Origin: Chloroflexota bacterium
GTDB lineage: Bacteria; Chloroflexota; Ktedonobacteria; Ktedonobacterales; Ktedonobacteraceae
Length of the DNA: 64,000 nucleotides
Reading direction: 5' to 3'
Assembly: GCA_902810755.1 (NCBI GenBank)
Contig: CADDYT010000002.1
Span: forward strand, 88,162 to 152,161
Below, piece after piece: positions 52,926 through 62,575 of this stretch; the stretch's first letter is position 1, and every line of letters begins with the position of its first letter. Under the pieces are notes generated by a model that was not told the DNA's origin, did not search any database, and was given only the letters and a program-made list of their open reading frames with translations. Made by a program: the position numbers and the translations under genes.

Positions 52926-53268
52926 CCCTTTTTAACGAACTACGCCATTCTCCCAGAAAAATTTTCTTGTCCAGAGAAAATAACCAGCACATAACAGCGC
53001 AGTACAGGTTTACAAGCGCCAGTAGGGTGTTTCCTACTAACCAGAGAAAAAATTATCTCACTGTAAGCATAACTCATAAAGCTTCTTCTGGCAAGATACC
53101 AAAAGTGCCTGAGAATGCTGTCTGGCTCAGCCGCTTCTTAGCCTGGTGTGGCAACCATCTCAATCGAGGCGGGGCCAACCTGGCAAGCTGCATTTTCTAA
53201 GCGAGAAGCGAAAAGGCAAGCTCCTTGACTTTTTCCTCCCTGGCGACCCTTTACCAACTTGCGAACAG
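52926..53268. other. Intergenic, no gene recognised
   Basis: About 340 bases upstream of the second lacI. It includes AT-rich DNA and, from about 53170, sequence abutting the broken IS3 copy. No supported coding frame was found. Confidence 0.35.
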
Positions 53269-54078
53269 TCACGAATATTCTTGAAACATATTTTTGGCTG
53301 AAGGCGAATTTTCCAGAACTAGGAGAAAACAGGCTCTATAAAGATGTTGTCTAAGGCTCGTCCGCGGCCATCCCAACTGATGCGAATAGCGGAAGCCTTG
53401 AGCCGGTTGGTAAAGTCGGCACTGGTGAACTGCATCCCCTGATCGGTGTTGAAAATCTCGGGGGTGGCGATGCCCAAGGCCCGATCCAGAGCTTGCAAAC
53501 TTGATTTCAGGGAGATCGCGCTTCTGTTCGTAGTAGGTGGCGATGCCCAAGGCCCGATCCAGAGCTTGCAAACAAAAGCCGGTGTCCAGCGTGTTGGAGA
53601 GTTCCCACGACACGACGTAGCGGCTGAACCAATCGATGACGGCCATCAGATAGAGAAAGCCACGGGGCATGCGGATATAGGTGATATCACAACTCCACAC
53701 CTGATTGCAGCGCCCAATGCAGAGACCGCGCAGCAAGTAGGGATAGCGCTGCTCGGTGGCTCCCGGCACACTCGTTTTGGGTTTGGGATAGATGGCCTCC
53801 AGGCCCATCAGCCGCAGTAAACGCCTCACCCGTTTGCGCTCGACGGGATAGCCCTGCGTGTGTAACCAGGCCGTCATCTTGCGTGTGCCATAGAAAGGCG
53901 TGCGGGTGTATTGCTCGTCTAATAAGCGCATCAGGTGTAAGTTCTCCTCGCTTTCCGGGGCCGCTTCATAGTAGTAACTGGAGCGCGCCAGACCCAGCAG
54001 CTTACATGGTTGGGCAATGCTCAAGTCGGGATGCTCCGGCTCGATCAGCGCCCGTTTCTGCTCAATGGAATGGTTTTG
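53269..54078 (-). pseudogene. IS3-family transposase OrfB, disrupted
   Basis: The -1 frame gives KRALIEPEHPDLSIAQPCKL, YGTRKMTAWLHTQGYPVERK and the catalytic core start VWSCDITYIRMPRGFLYLMA. At 53463-53573 a 38-bp direct repeat separated by 35 bp (73-bp insertion, not a multiple of three) shifts the frame; the original frame resumes as PEIFNTDQGMQF. It then breaks after DNIFIE, losing the last catalytic Glu. Not functional. Confidence 0.8.
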
Positions 54079-54424
54079 ATTTTTTTTCCAACCAGTCCAC
54101 CTGGACTTTCAGTTGGCCGATTTGTTGATAGAGCGTGGCAATCAGAGCTTCTTCACTTTTCGCTTGCCGACTTTCCCGGCTCCCGAACAGGTTGGGCAAG
54201 CCATCGAGTGCCTGCTTCTTCCACCGGGTGATCTGCGTTGGGTGAACTGCATACTCCGCCGCGATCTCATTGGTCGTTTTTTGCCCTTTGATAGCTTCCA
54301 GTGCTACTTTTGCCTTCAGGGCTGCGCTGTATCGTTTGCGTTGTCCCGCCATCTTTTCCTCCTTTTTCTGCCTCTCTCGATACAGCTATTCTATCTTATT
54401 CCCCTGTCCAGTTTCTTGGTACCA
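53300..54424 (-). mobile_element. IS3-family remnant, one end lost
   Basis: An orfA/orfB pair of IS3 type. The orfA-side end lies near 54424 (read on the minus strand: TGGTACCAAGAAACTGGACAG). An A8 run at about 54078-54085 is the site for programmed -1 frameshifting. The other end is missing: orfB breaks off near 53330, after DNIFIE, and unrelated sequence follows. Confidence 0.7.
54062..54352 (-). CDS. IS3-family transposase OrfA
   Basis: 96 residues: HTH KRYSAALKAKVALEAIKGQK and EYAVHPTQITRWKKQALDG, then a leucine-zipper-like tail (LYQQIGQLKVQVDWLEKK). It ends just after an A8 run where ribosomes would shift to orfB. Intact by itself, but its partner is broken. Confidence 0.85.
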   Translation of the reverse strand: MAGQRKRYSAALKAKVALEAIKGQKTTNEIAAEYAVHPTQITRWKKQALDGLPNLFGSRESRQAKSEEALIATLYQQIGQLKVQVDWLEKKSKPFH

Positions 54425-54599
54425 TCATATTGGGAACCATTGACAAGCAGGCAATTATCAGGTACTCTTTTCTCAGAAAAATATCTCTCGTACAGAAATA
54501 TTTTACAGCAAAAGCTACCAGCGGTATCTTGAACGAGGGAGCGTAGTGCAATTGTTGCAAGGAAGGAGGGAATGGCTTAACAAAGATATTTTTCCTTCG

Positions 54600-56133
54600 A
54601 ATTGACGTTTAAACTCACACGGACCTAACTGAGCCATAAGGTCAATAACCCAGAGCAAAGAAAGACGAGTGAAGATGAACAAGATCAGCCAAACCACCTC
54701 ACGAAGAGGAGTGCTTCTTACCTGTTTTCTTCTTTTTGCTCGTTTTACGAATCACGGGATGACAGGTTCTGGGTGCAGGATGAAAGCCTTTGGCTCGTCC
54801 CGGCGCTTTTCCGCGCAGTTGCGGTGGGCGAGCAGGCGTGCCTACCTGGCGCAAAAGGGTAGGCATGGCCCGTCGCACCGGCGTCAACGTGAGGTGCGAG
54901 CGCCGGGTTTCCCATGGTCGATAGCATCCCCCTACCAGCGGACGAGCCAGGACCAGCAGATTGTGGACCCAGGCGATCACCTGGGTCCAGCGCTCCGTGC
55001 GTTCTGGTGTACTCAGCCGTGGGACATCCCAGAGCAACTCCTGCGTGTCGAAGCAATAGCCATGCTCCTGCGAATACCGCAAGCGATAGTCGGGCTGATC
55101 TCGGCCAGGGGAGCAGGTCGCTCGCCTTTCCAGACAAACCAACTGCTCCCGGGATCACGTGTATGGCCTGTCGCCCCATGGCGGATCACTTGGATGACCG
55201 AGATCTCGGCCCAACGAGCGGATGCGCAGGTGCAAGTGCTTCCAACAGTGTACCTCGACCTTCGCTTCTTTGGCATCGAGGCCCTCCCAGGTTTCGTCCG
55301 GCTTCCCATGGGTGTTCGGGTCGCTGCACTGAAAACGATCCCCATCCTTGCGACTGGCACCCTGTTGACCGGGAAGCCGGGCAGGAGCCGGACGGTAAAA
55401 GACGCGATGGCTTTTGACGCGCAGCAGGCACGCGGCCTCCACGTCCGCCATCCGGGCCAGGAATGGGGCGCAGGCATACCAGCGATCCCCGAGAATGACG
55501 GGACAAAACCCACGTGCCGCCAACGCCGCCACGATCGCGCGCAGTTGACGGGCGGCGACCTCAGTGGCCAGTTCGCTCGATGTCACCCGCACCGTATCCA
55601 GCACAAAGATCCCTTGACCGGGGAGCCTGGGCAAGAGCACCACATGGCTGACTACTCAACCAGGGCTAGCCACATGCGTGTCCGCAGGCAGCGTGGCGAT
55701 TTTCCCCAACGTTCGATCGGCCGCCGTTTCGGCCTTGGGGCGGTACAGGTTGCTGGTGTCGATGCCCACAAACACCACCTGACTCGGCTCAGGCAGGGGC
55801 ACGAAGTCAAGAAAGACCTCGCGCAGGCGCTCGGCATCGGTCCGGCCATCTTCCAGGGCTTCGTACAAGCTGGCCCAGGTTCGCTCAAAGAACGGCGAGA
55901 ACGACAGTTCGGGAAAGCTGCACGCGCTTGCTTCGCTGGCCAGGGCATCTACCAGGTTGAACAGGGCGTCCCTGGCCTTCCCAAAGCAGCCGTAGACCCC
56001 GTGACGAAACTGGTTCAGTGTGTTAAGGTTCATCAGAGTAATGCTCCTACCTTTGCATGGTTTTGGATACATTACTTCCCTCAGCCATCCCTTCGCAATG
56101 ATTGCTGAGGTTATTTTAGTTTAAACGTCAATT
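54600..56133 (-). mobile_element. 1.53-kb insertion sequence with 16-bp terminal inverted repeats
   Basis: AATTGACGTTTAAACT at 54600-54615 is the exact reverse complement of 56118-56133. One long minus-strand transposase frame fills the interior. The family (IS4- or IS701-like DDE) is tentative. It is inserted between the IS3 remnant and the glycan operon. A related end sequence is seen at 43413-43426. Confidence 0.75.
54699..56033 (-). pseudogene. DDE transposase interrupted by two in-frame TGA codons
   Basis: A single frame of about 444 codons from ATG 56033 (MNLNTLNQFRHGVYGCFGKA) to 54699. The first Asp region is FVGIDTSNLYRP, the second ILGDRWYACAP, and a late Glu lies in CFDTQELLWDVP; the tail is Lys/Arg-rich. 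TGA at 55656-55658 replaces what should be Trp (SPG-stop-VVSHVV), and TGA at 55155-55157 probably an Arg (PYT-stop-SREQLV). Both are one-base transitions (TGG or CGA to TGA). There are no frameshifts, so inactivation is recent. Confidence 0.75.
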
Positions 56134-56321
56134 ACTTAAGAACGTCAAACAAAATGGAGGCAGACTCACCTCCTCTCTCCAGGAAAACGGACAGCATACA
56201 CTGTCATCCTGAACAGGGAACGCCGTAGATTAACGATGTTTTCTCACCACAAGCGATCCTGCAATGCAGAAGGTTGCCAAGTTGAATGTTAGTCTCAACA
56301 AGAACATGGAGGTACATGTAC

Positions 56322-58718
56322 ATGAACAATTCACATGAGTCAGATCAACATCTGCCGGATATCATCGGAAAGGAGCTCACGCGGCGCACGTTTCTCACCG
56401 GGACCGCGGTAGCGATAGGAGGCGCGGTGGTAGCGGCAATCGCTGGGGACTGGCACGCGGCAATCGCGGCTGCGACGGTGGTGCTGCCGGGGGTCGGGGC
56501 TACACTCTCGGCCGATGCATCGGGAAATGTGACGGTCCTTGACGCGAACGGAACGGCGCGCGTTCTGCTGGGGAGCTTGTGGCTCAATCCCCAGGGAAGC
56601 CCAACAGGCGGCACGGCTAGCCTCGTCACGCTGTCCGATGGAACGCAGACGCTCCAGGTGAACTATACCCCCCTCACCTACAACGGGAACACCTATCAGT
56701 TTCAGGGAACCTTCTGGTTCGCCGGACCCGGCCACCTTCACATCCACCACGACGTTCAGGGAGCCAATATCTGGGCTGGTGGGATCATGATGAACCGGCA
56801 ATACGAGCCGATCACCAACACGGTTACCGATACCGCGCCCCCCAATGGCATCCCGGTAGCCTGGACCTACGATCCGCGCGGAGGCATCCCCTTCGAGACA
56901 CCCCTGAGTGAAGTGTTCACCAACATGTGGTCGGACGGCTATGCCAGCCAGTTCGTCATCCCAGGTAGCAACCCCAACTGGAGGGACCCGTGGAAGGTCA
57001 ATGCCCCAGGCAGCGCGGTTGGTACTTCGACCACCCACTTCACGGTTGACATGGACCTGTTCGTCGGCAAAACGCAGCGACCGAACGCGGCGGCGAGCCT
57101 GGCAGCGGGGAAACCGGTAGCGGTCGAGCTGTGGAGCGATCAGCCCTATAATCTCTGGAACAACTTTGCGTCCCCGCTGACGATCCACACCGAGTCGCTC
57201 AATGGCGGATCGAGCGCCGCGACCATCCAGCTCAGTTGGACGGTTCGCACTTGGGATGGTATCCTGGCTGCCAGTGGTAGTGCCAGTCAGCAGGTCGGCG
57301 CGACACAGACCTGGGACTATGACATTGTGCTCAATCTGAGCGGCTACAGTTCACAGCGTATTCTTTTCCTCGAGGTACAGGCCACGACCGGTCGCGTCAC
57401 CGCCCTCTCGCGCACGAACCTGGTTGCGATGGCACCGTATCAGTTCGTGACCGGAGAGCAGAGCATGATCGGATTGGGCGGTTTCTTCCTGCCTCATACG
57501 GGAGTTCTCCCGCAGCCAGGCGAACTCGAACTGGCCCAGCGGATCGGGGTGAAGTGGCTGCGCAGTCCAGATTTTACCGCGCCCCCCACCTTCTTCACCA
57601 CCAATCAGCCGACCAACAACGGGGTTGACCTGACCAGGACACCCGACCAGAACTGGTTTACAACCCTTGACACCGCTATTCAAACTTATCACGCGCTAAA
57701 CATCGAGTTGTTCAACGAGTTGAATTTCCCTGCTCTGCAGAACAACGTCCCCCCCGGCTCCACCGCGGTCGCCAACTATGTCAACAACTGGTTGCAGCCG
57801 GTGCGGCAGCACCTGCAAGCAACGTTTCCGAACGTGACGCTCGCGACGATGGGTGTGGGAGGGATGGACTATACCTGGGTCGATCAGTTCATCGCCGACG
57901 GAGGATGGAATCTCATCGACGGGCTGGCCATTCATCCCGGCCGCGGCAACTTCACTGCTGACTACGCTCCGCCGCCCGATCAATGGGTACCCGGACCCAC
58001 CGGTTCGTACTGGAACTACTATGGGGCGCTCAAAAAAGCGCGCGAGACCATCGACCAGCACGGTCAACGGGATTTGTGGCTAACCGAGTGCTATACCCTG
58101 GACTTTCCAAATCACTGGTGGAATGATACTTTCCGCCATGCTGCGGAGAACACCATGCTTGAACTGTTTCTCGCGGTTGAGAAAGGCGTGACACACGTAC
58201 TCTGGTATCAGTTCCACAACGGCGTCTGGTACGATCCCACCGGGATCAGCACCACCGACCGCGAATACCACTTTGGCCTGCTCAACCACGATCTGAGTCC
58301 CAAACCGTCCCTGCTGGCCTTCGAGACGGTGGCACGGCTGCTGGATGGCGGCACGCAGTTCAAACGCTGGCTCAATCTGGGTGATGCTGACCTGCGCGGT
58401 ATGGAATTTAGCGGGCCGAACGGGGGGGTTGTCGTGCTGTGGAGCCGCAAGGATGGCTATATCTTGAACGCGGACCACGGGAGTTCCGACTGGTACCCGT
58501 TCCCAGAGGTGTGGGTTGACCCCTGGCCGACCAAAACGGAGATCCGCCTGCATGCCGGCAAGGCGGGTGTGCGAAAGATCGACTGCATCGGCAGGGAGAC
58601 GACGATCCAGACGCATCCCGGTATGGTCCGCATCACCCTAGACGGCGCTCCCCAGGTCTACATCGGACTCGATACGACGAAAATCCCCACCGGTCAGGAG
58701 CCACCTTACAACACGTAA
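56322..58718 (+). CDS. Tat-exported glycoside hydrolase, clan GH-A (GH39-like)
   Basis: 798 residues. A twin-arginine signal, RRTFLTGTAVAIGGAVVAAI, lies near residues 21-40. Residues about 45-365 are beta-rich modules; about 370-700 form a TIM barrel with acid/base Glu465 in ELFNELNF and nucleophile Glu589 in LWLTECYTL, the clan GH-A pattern (Asn-Glu on strand 4, Glu on strand 7). A beta domain ends it. GGAGG is 9 bases before the ATG at 56322. As the exported enzyme of this locus, it probably cuts a plant or fungal glycan; the substrate is unknown. Confidence 0.83.
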   Translation: MNNSHESDQHLPDIIGKELTRRTFLTGTAVAIGGAVVAAIAGDWHAAIAAATVVLPGVGATLSADASGNVTVLDANGTARVLLGSLWLNPQGSPTGGTASLVTLSDGTQTLQVNYTPLTYNGNTYQFQGTFWFAGPGHLHIHHDVQGANIWAGGIMMNRQYEPITNTVTDTAPPNGIPVAWTYDPRGGIPFETPLSEVFTNMWSDGYASQFVIPGSNPNWRDPWKVNAPGSAVGTSTTHFTVDMDLFVGKTQRPNAAASLAAGKPVAVELWSDQPYNLWNNFASPLTIHTESLNGGSSAATIQLSWTVRTWDGILAASGSASQQVGATQTWDYDIVLNLSGYSSQRILFLEVQATTGRVTALSRTNLVAMAPYQFVTGEQSMIGLGGFFLPHTGVLPQPGELELAQRIGVKWLRSPDFTAPPTFFTTNQPTNNGVDLTRTPDQNWFTTLDTAIQTYHALNIELFNELNFPALQNNVPPGSTAVANYVNNWLQPVRQHLQATFPNVTLATMGVGGMDYTWVDQFIADGGWNLIDGLAIHPGRGNFTADYAPPPDQWVPGPTGSYWNYYGALKKARETIDQHGQRDLWLTECYTLDFPNHWWNDTFRHAAENTMLELFLAVEKGVTHVLWYQFHNGVWYDPTGISTTDREYHFGLLNHDLSPKPSLLAFETVARLLDGGTQFKRWLNLGDADLRGMEFSGPNGGVVVLWSRKDGYILNADHGSSDWYPFPEVWVDPWPTKTEIRLHAGKAGVRKIDCIGRETTIQTHPGMVRITLDGAPQVYIGLDTTKIPTGQEPPYNT

Positions 58719-59064
58719 TGGGGCAAACTGGACGATCATCTCTCATACAACCATAAAGAAAGGAAAGGAGGCAACGAAGGGCATCCTCTCTCCTCTCAGG
58801 CCGAGAGGATGCCTGTGCAAACTGCCGACCACGCTCGTAGCCAGGTCGTTCAACTGGTTTTGTCCTGAGCGGAAGAAGCGGGAGCGGAAACACCGAGAAA
58901 GCCTCGCCGGTACGCGGTTCGTCGCCGCACTTGAACCGGCGGCGCGGGAAGACCATCCGCCAACCAGTTTATTTTTCCGCTCTGCACCCTTCATTGGTAG
59001 TTCTATTTGTGTGATGAGCAGGTAGACTCGCACGTTCATACCTGGTTCGTGAAAGGAGATACTC
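58719..59064. other. Gap before the ABC operon with a stem-loop
   Basis: 346 bases. GGCATCCTCTC (58780-58790) pairs with 58803-58813 over a 12-base loop, a possible terminator of the glycosidase gene, though without a T-run. The rest shows no supported gene; it should hold a promoter for the transporter genes. Confidence 0.45.
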
Positions 59065-60459
59065 ATGACATCTTTCGTTTCAGCCCGACTCAGTCGTCGG
59101 CGCTTTCTCGGCACTGCTGCTGTGACCGCTGGCACTCTGGCTGGTGTCGGCACCTTACTGGATGCTTGCAGCAGCGGCGGCCCCGGTCCTACCTCAAGTG
59201 GCCCGACCACCCTGACCATTATGGGTACGTCCGGCGAAATCACCCCCGCTTATATAAAAGAGTTTGAAAAACTCAATCCTGGGGTTAAGATCAATTTCCT
59301 GACTTCTGACCAGACCCGCCTCAATGCGATGTTTGCTGCGGGCCATCCGCCGGATATCATTCGCGGATTTGGGATCGACAGTGCCTTCTACAACTCTCGT
59401 GGCCTGGCCCTCAACCTGGACCCCTACCTGGCGAAGAGCAGCGTGCTCAAGACAGACGATCTGCTCCCCATCCAGAATCTCTTCCGCTGGGATGGCAAGC
59501 AGACCGGTCAGGGGCCACATTATGGCCTGGTGAAAGACTGGAGCCTGGATGGGGCGATCTGGGCGGATAGTGCCATTTTCCAGCAGGCGGGAGTGCCGGT
59601 CCCCAGCAGCACGAATCCCCTCACCTATGATGCCTACCTGGAACTGGGCAAAAAGCTCACCGTGCGGCAGGGAGGAAAAATTCAGGTTTACGGCATCTAT
59701 CCGGGGTGGCCGAGTGCCGGCTCGTATGGCACCGGCGTTCCCGCGGCCCCTGCGATCTATCAGATGGTGCAGCAACAGGGGGGAAGCGTCTTTTCCTCTG
59801 ACCTCACCAAAGCTGATTTCACCACCCCCGAAGTGTTCAAAGCCTTGCAGTGGTATATCGACTATGCCAATGCCCATGTCGGGCCTTCCCCGCTTGACCC
59901 CGACGCAACCGGGTCCTGGCAGCTCTACACAGCCAAGCGCATGGCTCTGCTCCAATTAGGCTACTGGTTCGGCGGGGGTATTACCAGTGATACCGGCCCG
60001 AACGCGGCGACGCTCCAGAAAGCTTCCGTTCTGCTTCCTGCTCCTCAGATGGGACCACACCGGATCAGTTCCACCTTTGCCGGCACCGGCTACTGGATCG
60101 CGGCCAAAAGCCAGCATCCCGATGTGGCCTGGAAATTTATGGAGTATTTTATGACCGGGACGCCGGCTACTGATCGGGCAACCAGCGGCTGGGGGATTCC
60201 GGCTCTCAAACAATTCGTGTCCTTGATGCCTCAGAAAACAGATATGCAGAAGGAAGCCTTCCAGGAAGTGCAGAGCGAGATGCAGTATTTTGCTCCGCTC
60301 AGAGTCTCCCCTTACGTGGGAATCGCGGCGGTCGATACGATCCTGGGTCAAGCTCTCCAACAGGTCCTGCATAATCAACTGACGCTGCCGGCGGCTGCCA
60401 AACAGATCACCGATAACGTGAATCTCCTCATGCAACAGAGTCAGCAAGCCGTGGGCTAA
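59065..60459 (+). CDS. ABC sugar-binding lipoprotein (extracellular solute-binding protein family 1)
   Basis: 464 residues. RRRFLG (11-16) gives a Tat signal, and LLDAC sets Cys35 as lipidated, so it is exported folded and tethered outside. The mature protein has the family 1 pattern: LTIMGTSGEITPAYIKEFEK, FAAGHPPDIIRG, AYLELGKKLT and the hinge WIAAKSQHPDVAWKFMEYFM. It captures an oligosaccharide for the two permeases downstream. AAAGGAG precedes the ATG. A 36-bp palindrome follows the stop. No ATPase gene is in the window; a shared MsmK-like ATPase may serve. Confidence 0.94.
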   Translation: MTSFVSARLSRRRFLGTAAVTAGTLAGVGTLLDACSSGGPGPTSSGPTTLTIMGTSGEITPAYIKEFEKLNPGVKINFLTSDQTRLNAMFAAGHPPDIIRGFGIDSAFYNSRGLALNLDPYLAKSSVLKTDDLLPIQNLFRWDGKQTGQGPHYGLVKDWSLDGAIWADSAIFQQAGVPVPSSTNPLTYDAYLELGKKLTVRQGGKIQVYGIYPGWPSAGSYGTGVPAAPAIYQMVQQQGGSVFSSDLTKADFTTPEVFKALQWYIDYANAHVGPSPLDPDATGSWQLYTAKRMALLQLGYWFGGGITSDTGPNAATLQKASVLLPAPQMGPHRISSTFAGTGYWIAAKSQHPDVAWKFMEYFMTGTPATDRATSGWGIPALKQFVSLMPQKTDMQKEAFQEVQSEMQYFAPLRVSPYVGIAAVDTILGQALQQVLHNQLTLPAAAKQITDNVNLLMQQSQQAVG

Positions 60460-60478
60460 CCCTCACTCACTCACTCAC

Positions 60479-60514
60479 TTCAGAACCCGGTCAGCCGGCT
60501 GACCGGGTTCTGAA
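60479..60514 (+). promoter_or_regulatory. 36-bp perfect palindrome between binding-protein and permease genes
   Basis: TTCAGAACCCGGTCAGCC (60479-60496) is followed directly by its exact reverse complement (60497-60514). In RNA it would form a stem of up to about 16 bp with a tiny loop. It lies 19 bases after the binding-protein stop, with no T-run, and is preceded by a (CTCA)4 tract. It probably stabilises the upstream mRNA or attenuates permease expression, as in mal-type operons. Confidence 0.75.
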
Positions 60515-60533
60515 ATAGAAAAGGAGACGCGCA

Positions 60534-61520
60534 ATGATTCGCGTACAATCGGGCCAGACTGAGCTTCCTCCCGCTGTGCATCAGCCGCGGCAGCAGCGCC
60601 GCCGGGGGTGGAAACGCTACTCCAGCCGGACCTTTTATCTGTTCATTCTGCCCTGGCTGGCGGGATTTCTGGGACTCACCCTTATACCGCTCATCTACGC
60701 ACTGCTGGTCAGTTTTACGAATTTTGATGGCATCTCGCCCCACTGGCATTGGGTTGGCCTGAGCAACTATCGCGAACTGCTGCGCAACACGGACACCTGG
60801 TATAGCCTGGGACGCACCCTGTTCTTTACCGTGCTGGCGGTGCCGCTGAACGTGGCCGGCGGACTGGGCCTGGCCATGCTCCTCAATGAGCGGGTCAAAG
60901 CGGTTGGCGTGTTGCGCACCATTTTTTATGTCCCCTCCATTGTCCCGGTGGTCGCCTCCGCCATTATGTGGAGGCTCATCTTTGACCGGGACGTTGGCGT
61001 GCTCAACGCGGTCCTCGAACGCCTGCGTATTCCGGTAATTACCTGGCTGGTTGATCCCACCGTATTCTACGCCCTCCTCATCATGATCTTGTGGGGTCTG
61101 GGAGGCGGGATGGTGATTTCGCTGGCCGCTCTGCAGGGCATCCCCCAGGAACTGGAAGAAGCAGCGATGGTGGATGGTGCCAACGGCTGGCAGATCTTTC
61201 GCCGGGTCACACTTCCTTTACTTTCGCCTGTGCTTTTTTTCCAGGTCGTCACCGGTAGCATCACTTCCTTGCAGATCTTTGTACAACCGCTCTTGCTTGC
61301 CGGAAACGGCGGCGGCGTCCAGGGTCTGGGAGGCAGTGTTCCTCGTGGAGACTTTTTTTACATGATTAATGTCATCCAGCAATTTCTGGTTTTCGATCGC
61401 TTTGGCTATGGGTCAGCGATGTTGTGGATCTTTTTCCTGGTCATTCTGGCCATCACCCTGCTGCTCTTTCGTTCCAGCAGCTTCTGGGTCTACTACGAAG
61501 CGGATCACGACCACGAGTAA
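60534..61520 (+). CDS. ABC sugar transporter permease (MalF/UgpA-like)
   Basis: 328 residues, six predicted spans. The EAA loop that docks the ATPase is ELEEAAMVDGANGWQIFRRV near residues 203-222, and LPWLAGFLGLTLIPLIYALL is the first span. AAGGAG is 6 bases before the ATG. It forms the channel with the next gene, which starts 15 bases later. Confidence 0.94.
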   Translation: MIRVQSGQTELPPAVHQPRQQRRRGWKRYSSRTFYLFILPWLAGFLGLTLIPLIYALLVSFTNFDGISPHWHWVGLSNYRELLRNTDTWYSLGRTLFFTVLAVPLNVAGGLGLAMLLNERVKAVGVLRTIFYVPSIVPVVASAIMWRLIFDRDVGVLNAVLERLRIPVITWLVDPTVFYALLIMILWGLGGGMVISLAALQGIPQELEEAAMVDGANGWQIFRRVTLPLLSPVLFFQVVTGSITSLQIFVQPLLLAGNGGGVQGLGGSVPRGDFFYMINVIQQFLVFDRFGYGSAMLWIFFLVILAITLLLFRSSSFWVYYEADHDHE

Positions 61521-61535
61521 AGAGGAGACGTTCCA

Positions 61536-62408
61536 ATGAAGATATTTGCTTCTCGTACCCCGTATCGCTCCCGGCGTCGCCGGCGCCTGGCTCTGAAAGA
61601 GGGGAGCCGCTACACACTGCTCATGGTTCTGGCGGTCCTCTTTCTCGCGCCCTTCCTCTGGCTGGTCAGTATCGCCCTGAAAACGCAGTCCCAGCTGGCG
61701 ATCTTCCCCATCCTCTTCTGGCCGAGTCAGGCAGACTGGCAGAACTTTGTGCAGGCTCTCACCCTGGTCCCTTTCTGGAACTACGCGGCCAATTCGGTTA
61801 TCCTGGCGATGATCTATGCCGTCCTGACGACCTTCTCCAGCGCGCTGGTCGGCTTTGGCTTCGCGCGCTTGAAAGGCCGGGGCAAGCGTCTGTGGTTTGT
61901 AGTGCTGCTTTCCACGATGATGTTGCCACAAATTGTGACGTTAATTCCGACCTACGTACTCTTTGCCCGCCTGAACCTGGTCAACACGTACTGGCCCTGG
62001 GCACTGTGGGGCGTGGGGGCTTCCCCGTTCCTGGTCTTTCTCTACCGCCAGTTCTTCGCGGCCATTCCCATCGACCTGGAAGAAGCGGCGATCCTGGATG
62101 GATGCGGCTATGGGCAGATCTTCTGGCGGATCTTCTTGCCGCTGTCGCTGCCGGTGATCGTGACGGCGTTTTTGCTTTCTTTTGTCTGGGTCTGGGGAGA
62201 TTATGTCACCCCGACATTACTGCTGAGCCAGGATAACACGACGCTGGCCGTGGCAATCTCGGCGAGCTATGTTGATCCCAATAACGATCCTTTACCAAAC
62301 GTACAGGCCGCCGCCGCTCTGCTCTACATTCTCCCGGAAATCGTGGTCTTCTTCTTTGCCCAACGCTACTTTGTCCGGGGCATCGTGACCTCCGGCTTGA
62401 AGGGATAA
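61536..62408 (+). CDS. ABC sugar transporter permease (MalG/UgpE-like)
   Basis: 290 residues, six predicted spans. The EAA loop is DLEEAAILDGCGYGQIFWRI near residues 179-198; SFVWVWGDYVTPTLLLS is typical of the MalG side. AGAGGAG precedes the ATG. Co-transcribed with the MalF-like gene. Its stop is followed by a 167-base gap before the GH4 gene. Confidence 0.94.
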   Translation: MKIFASRTPYRSRRRRRLALKEGSRYTLLMVLAVLFLAPFLWLVSIALKTQSQLAIFPILFWPSQADWQNFVQALTLVPFWNYAANSVILAMIYAVLTTFSSALVGFGFARLKGRGKRLWFVVLLSTMMLPQIVTLIPTYVLFARLNLVNTYWPWALWGVGASPFLVFLYRQFFAAIPIDLEEAAILDGCGYGQIFWRIFLPLSLPVIVTAFLLSFVWVWGDYVTPTLLLSQDNTTLAVAISASYVDPNNDPLPNVQAAAALLYILPEIVVFFFAQRYFVRGIVTSGLKG

Positions 62409-62444
62409 CCAACATCAGACAGGTGAACTGCTCCTGAGAAAATC

Positions 62445-62466
62445 CAGGAGCAGGATCCTGCTCCTG
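62445..62466 (+). promoter_or_regulatory. 22-bp perfect palindrome before the GH4 gene
   Basis: CAGGAGCAGGATCCTGCTCC ending TG is self-complementary over 22 bp; a nearby CTGCTCCTG (62428-62436) could pair alternatively. It may be a weak terminator, an mRNA processing structure or an operator. Confidence 0.45.
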
Positions 62467-62575
62467 AACAAACTCATCAATTTGTATTCCTATCATTAAG
62501 GTAACCTTGACCCCGCTCCTGGAGGGGCTTTGCAAGATGGCAAGGCGACCTGACTAGTTACAAGGAAATTTTCTC

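Noticed and set aside
54699..56033. Recoding (selenocysteine or reassigned TGA) as explanation for in-frame TGA codons
   Set aside because: No structure typical of SECIS was seen, the two expected residues differ, and other genes here use TGA as a stop.
60462..60479. (CTCA)4 tract as a phase-variation switch
   Set aside because: It is non-coding, short and after the stop codon; slippage would have no obvious effect.
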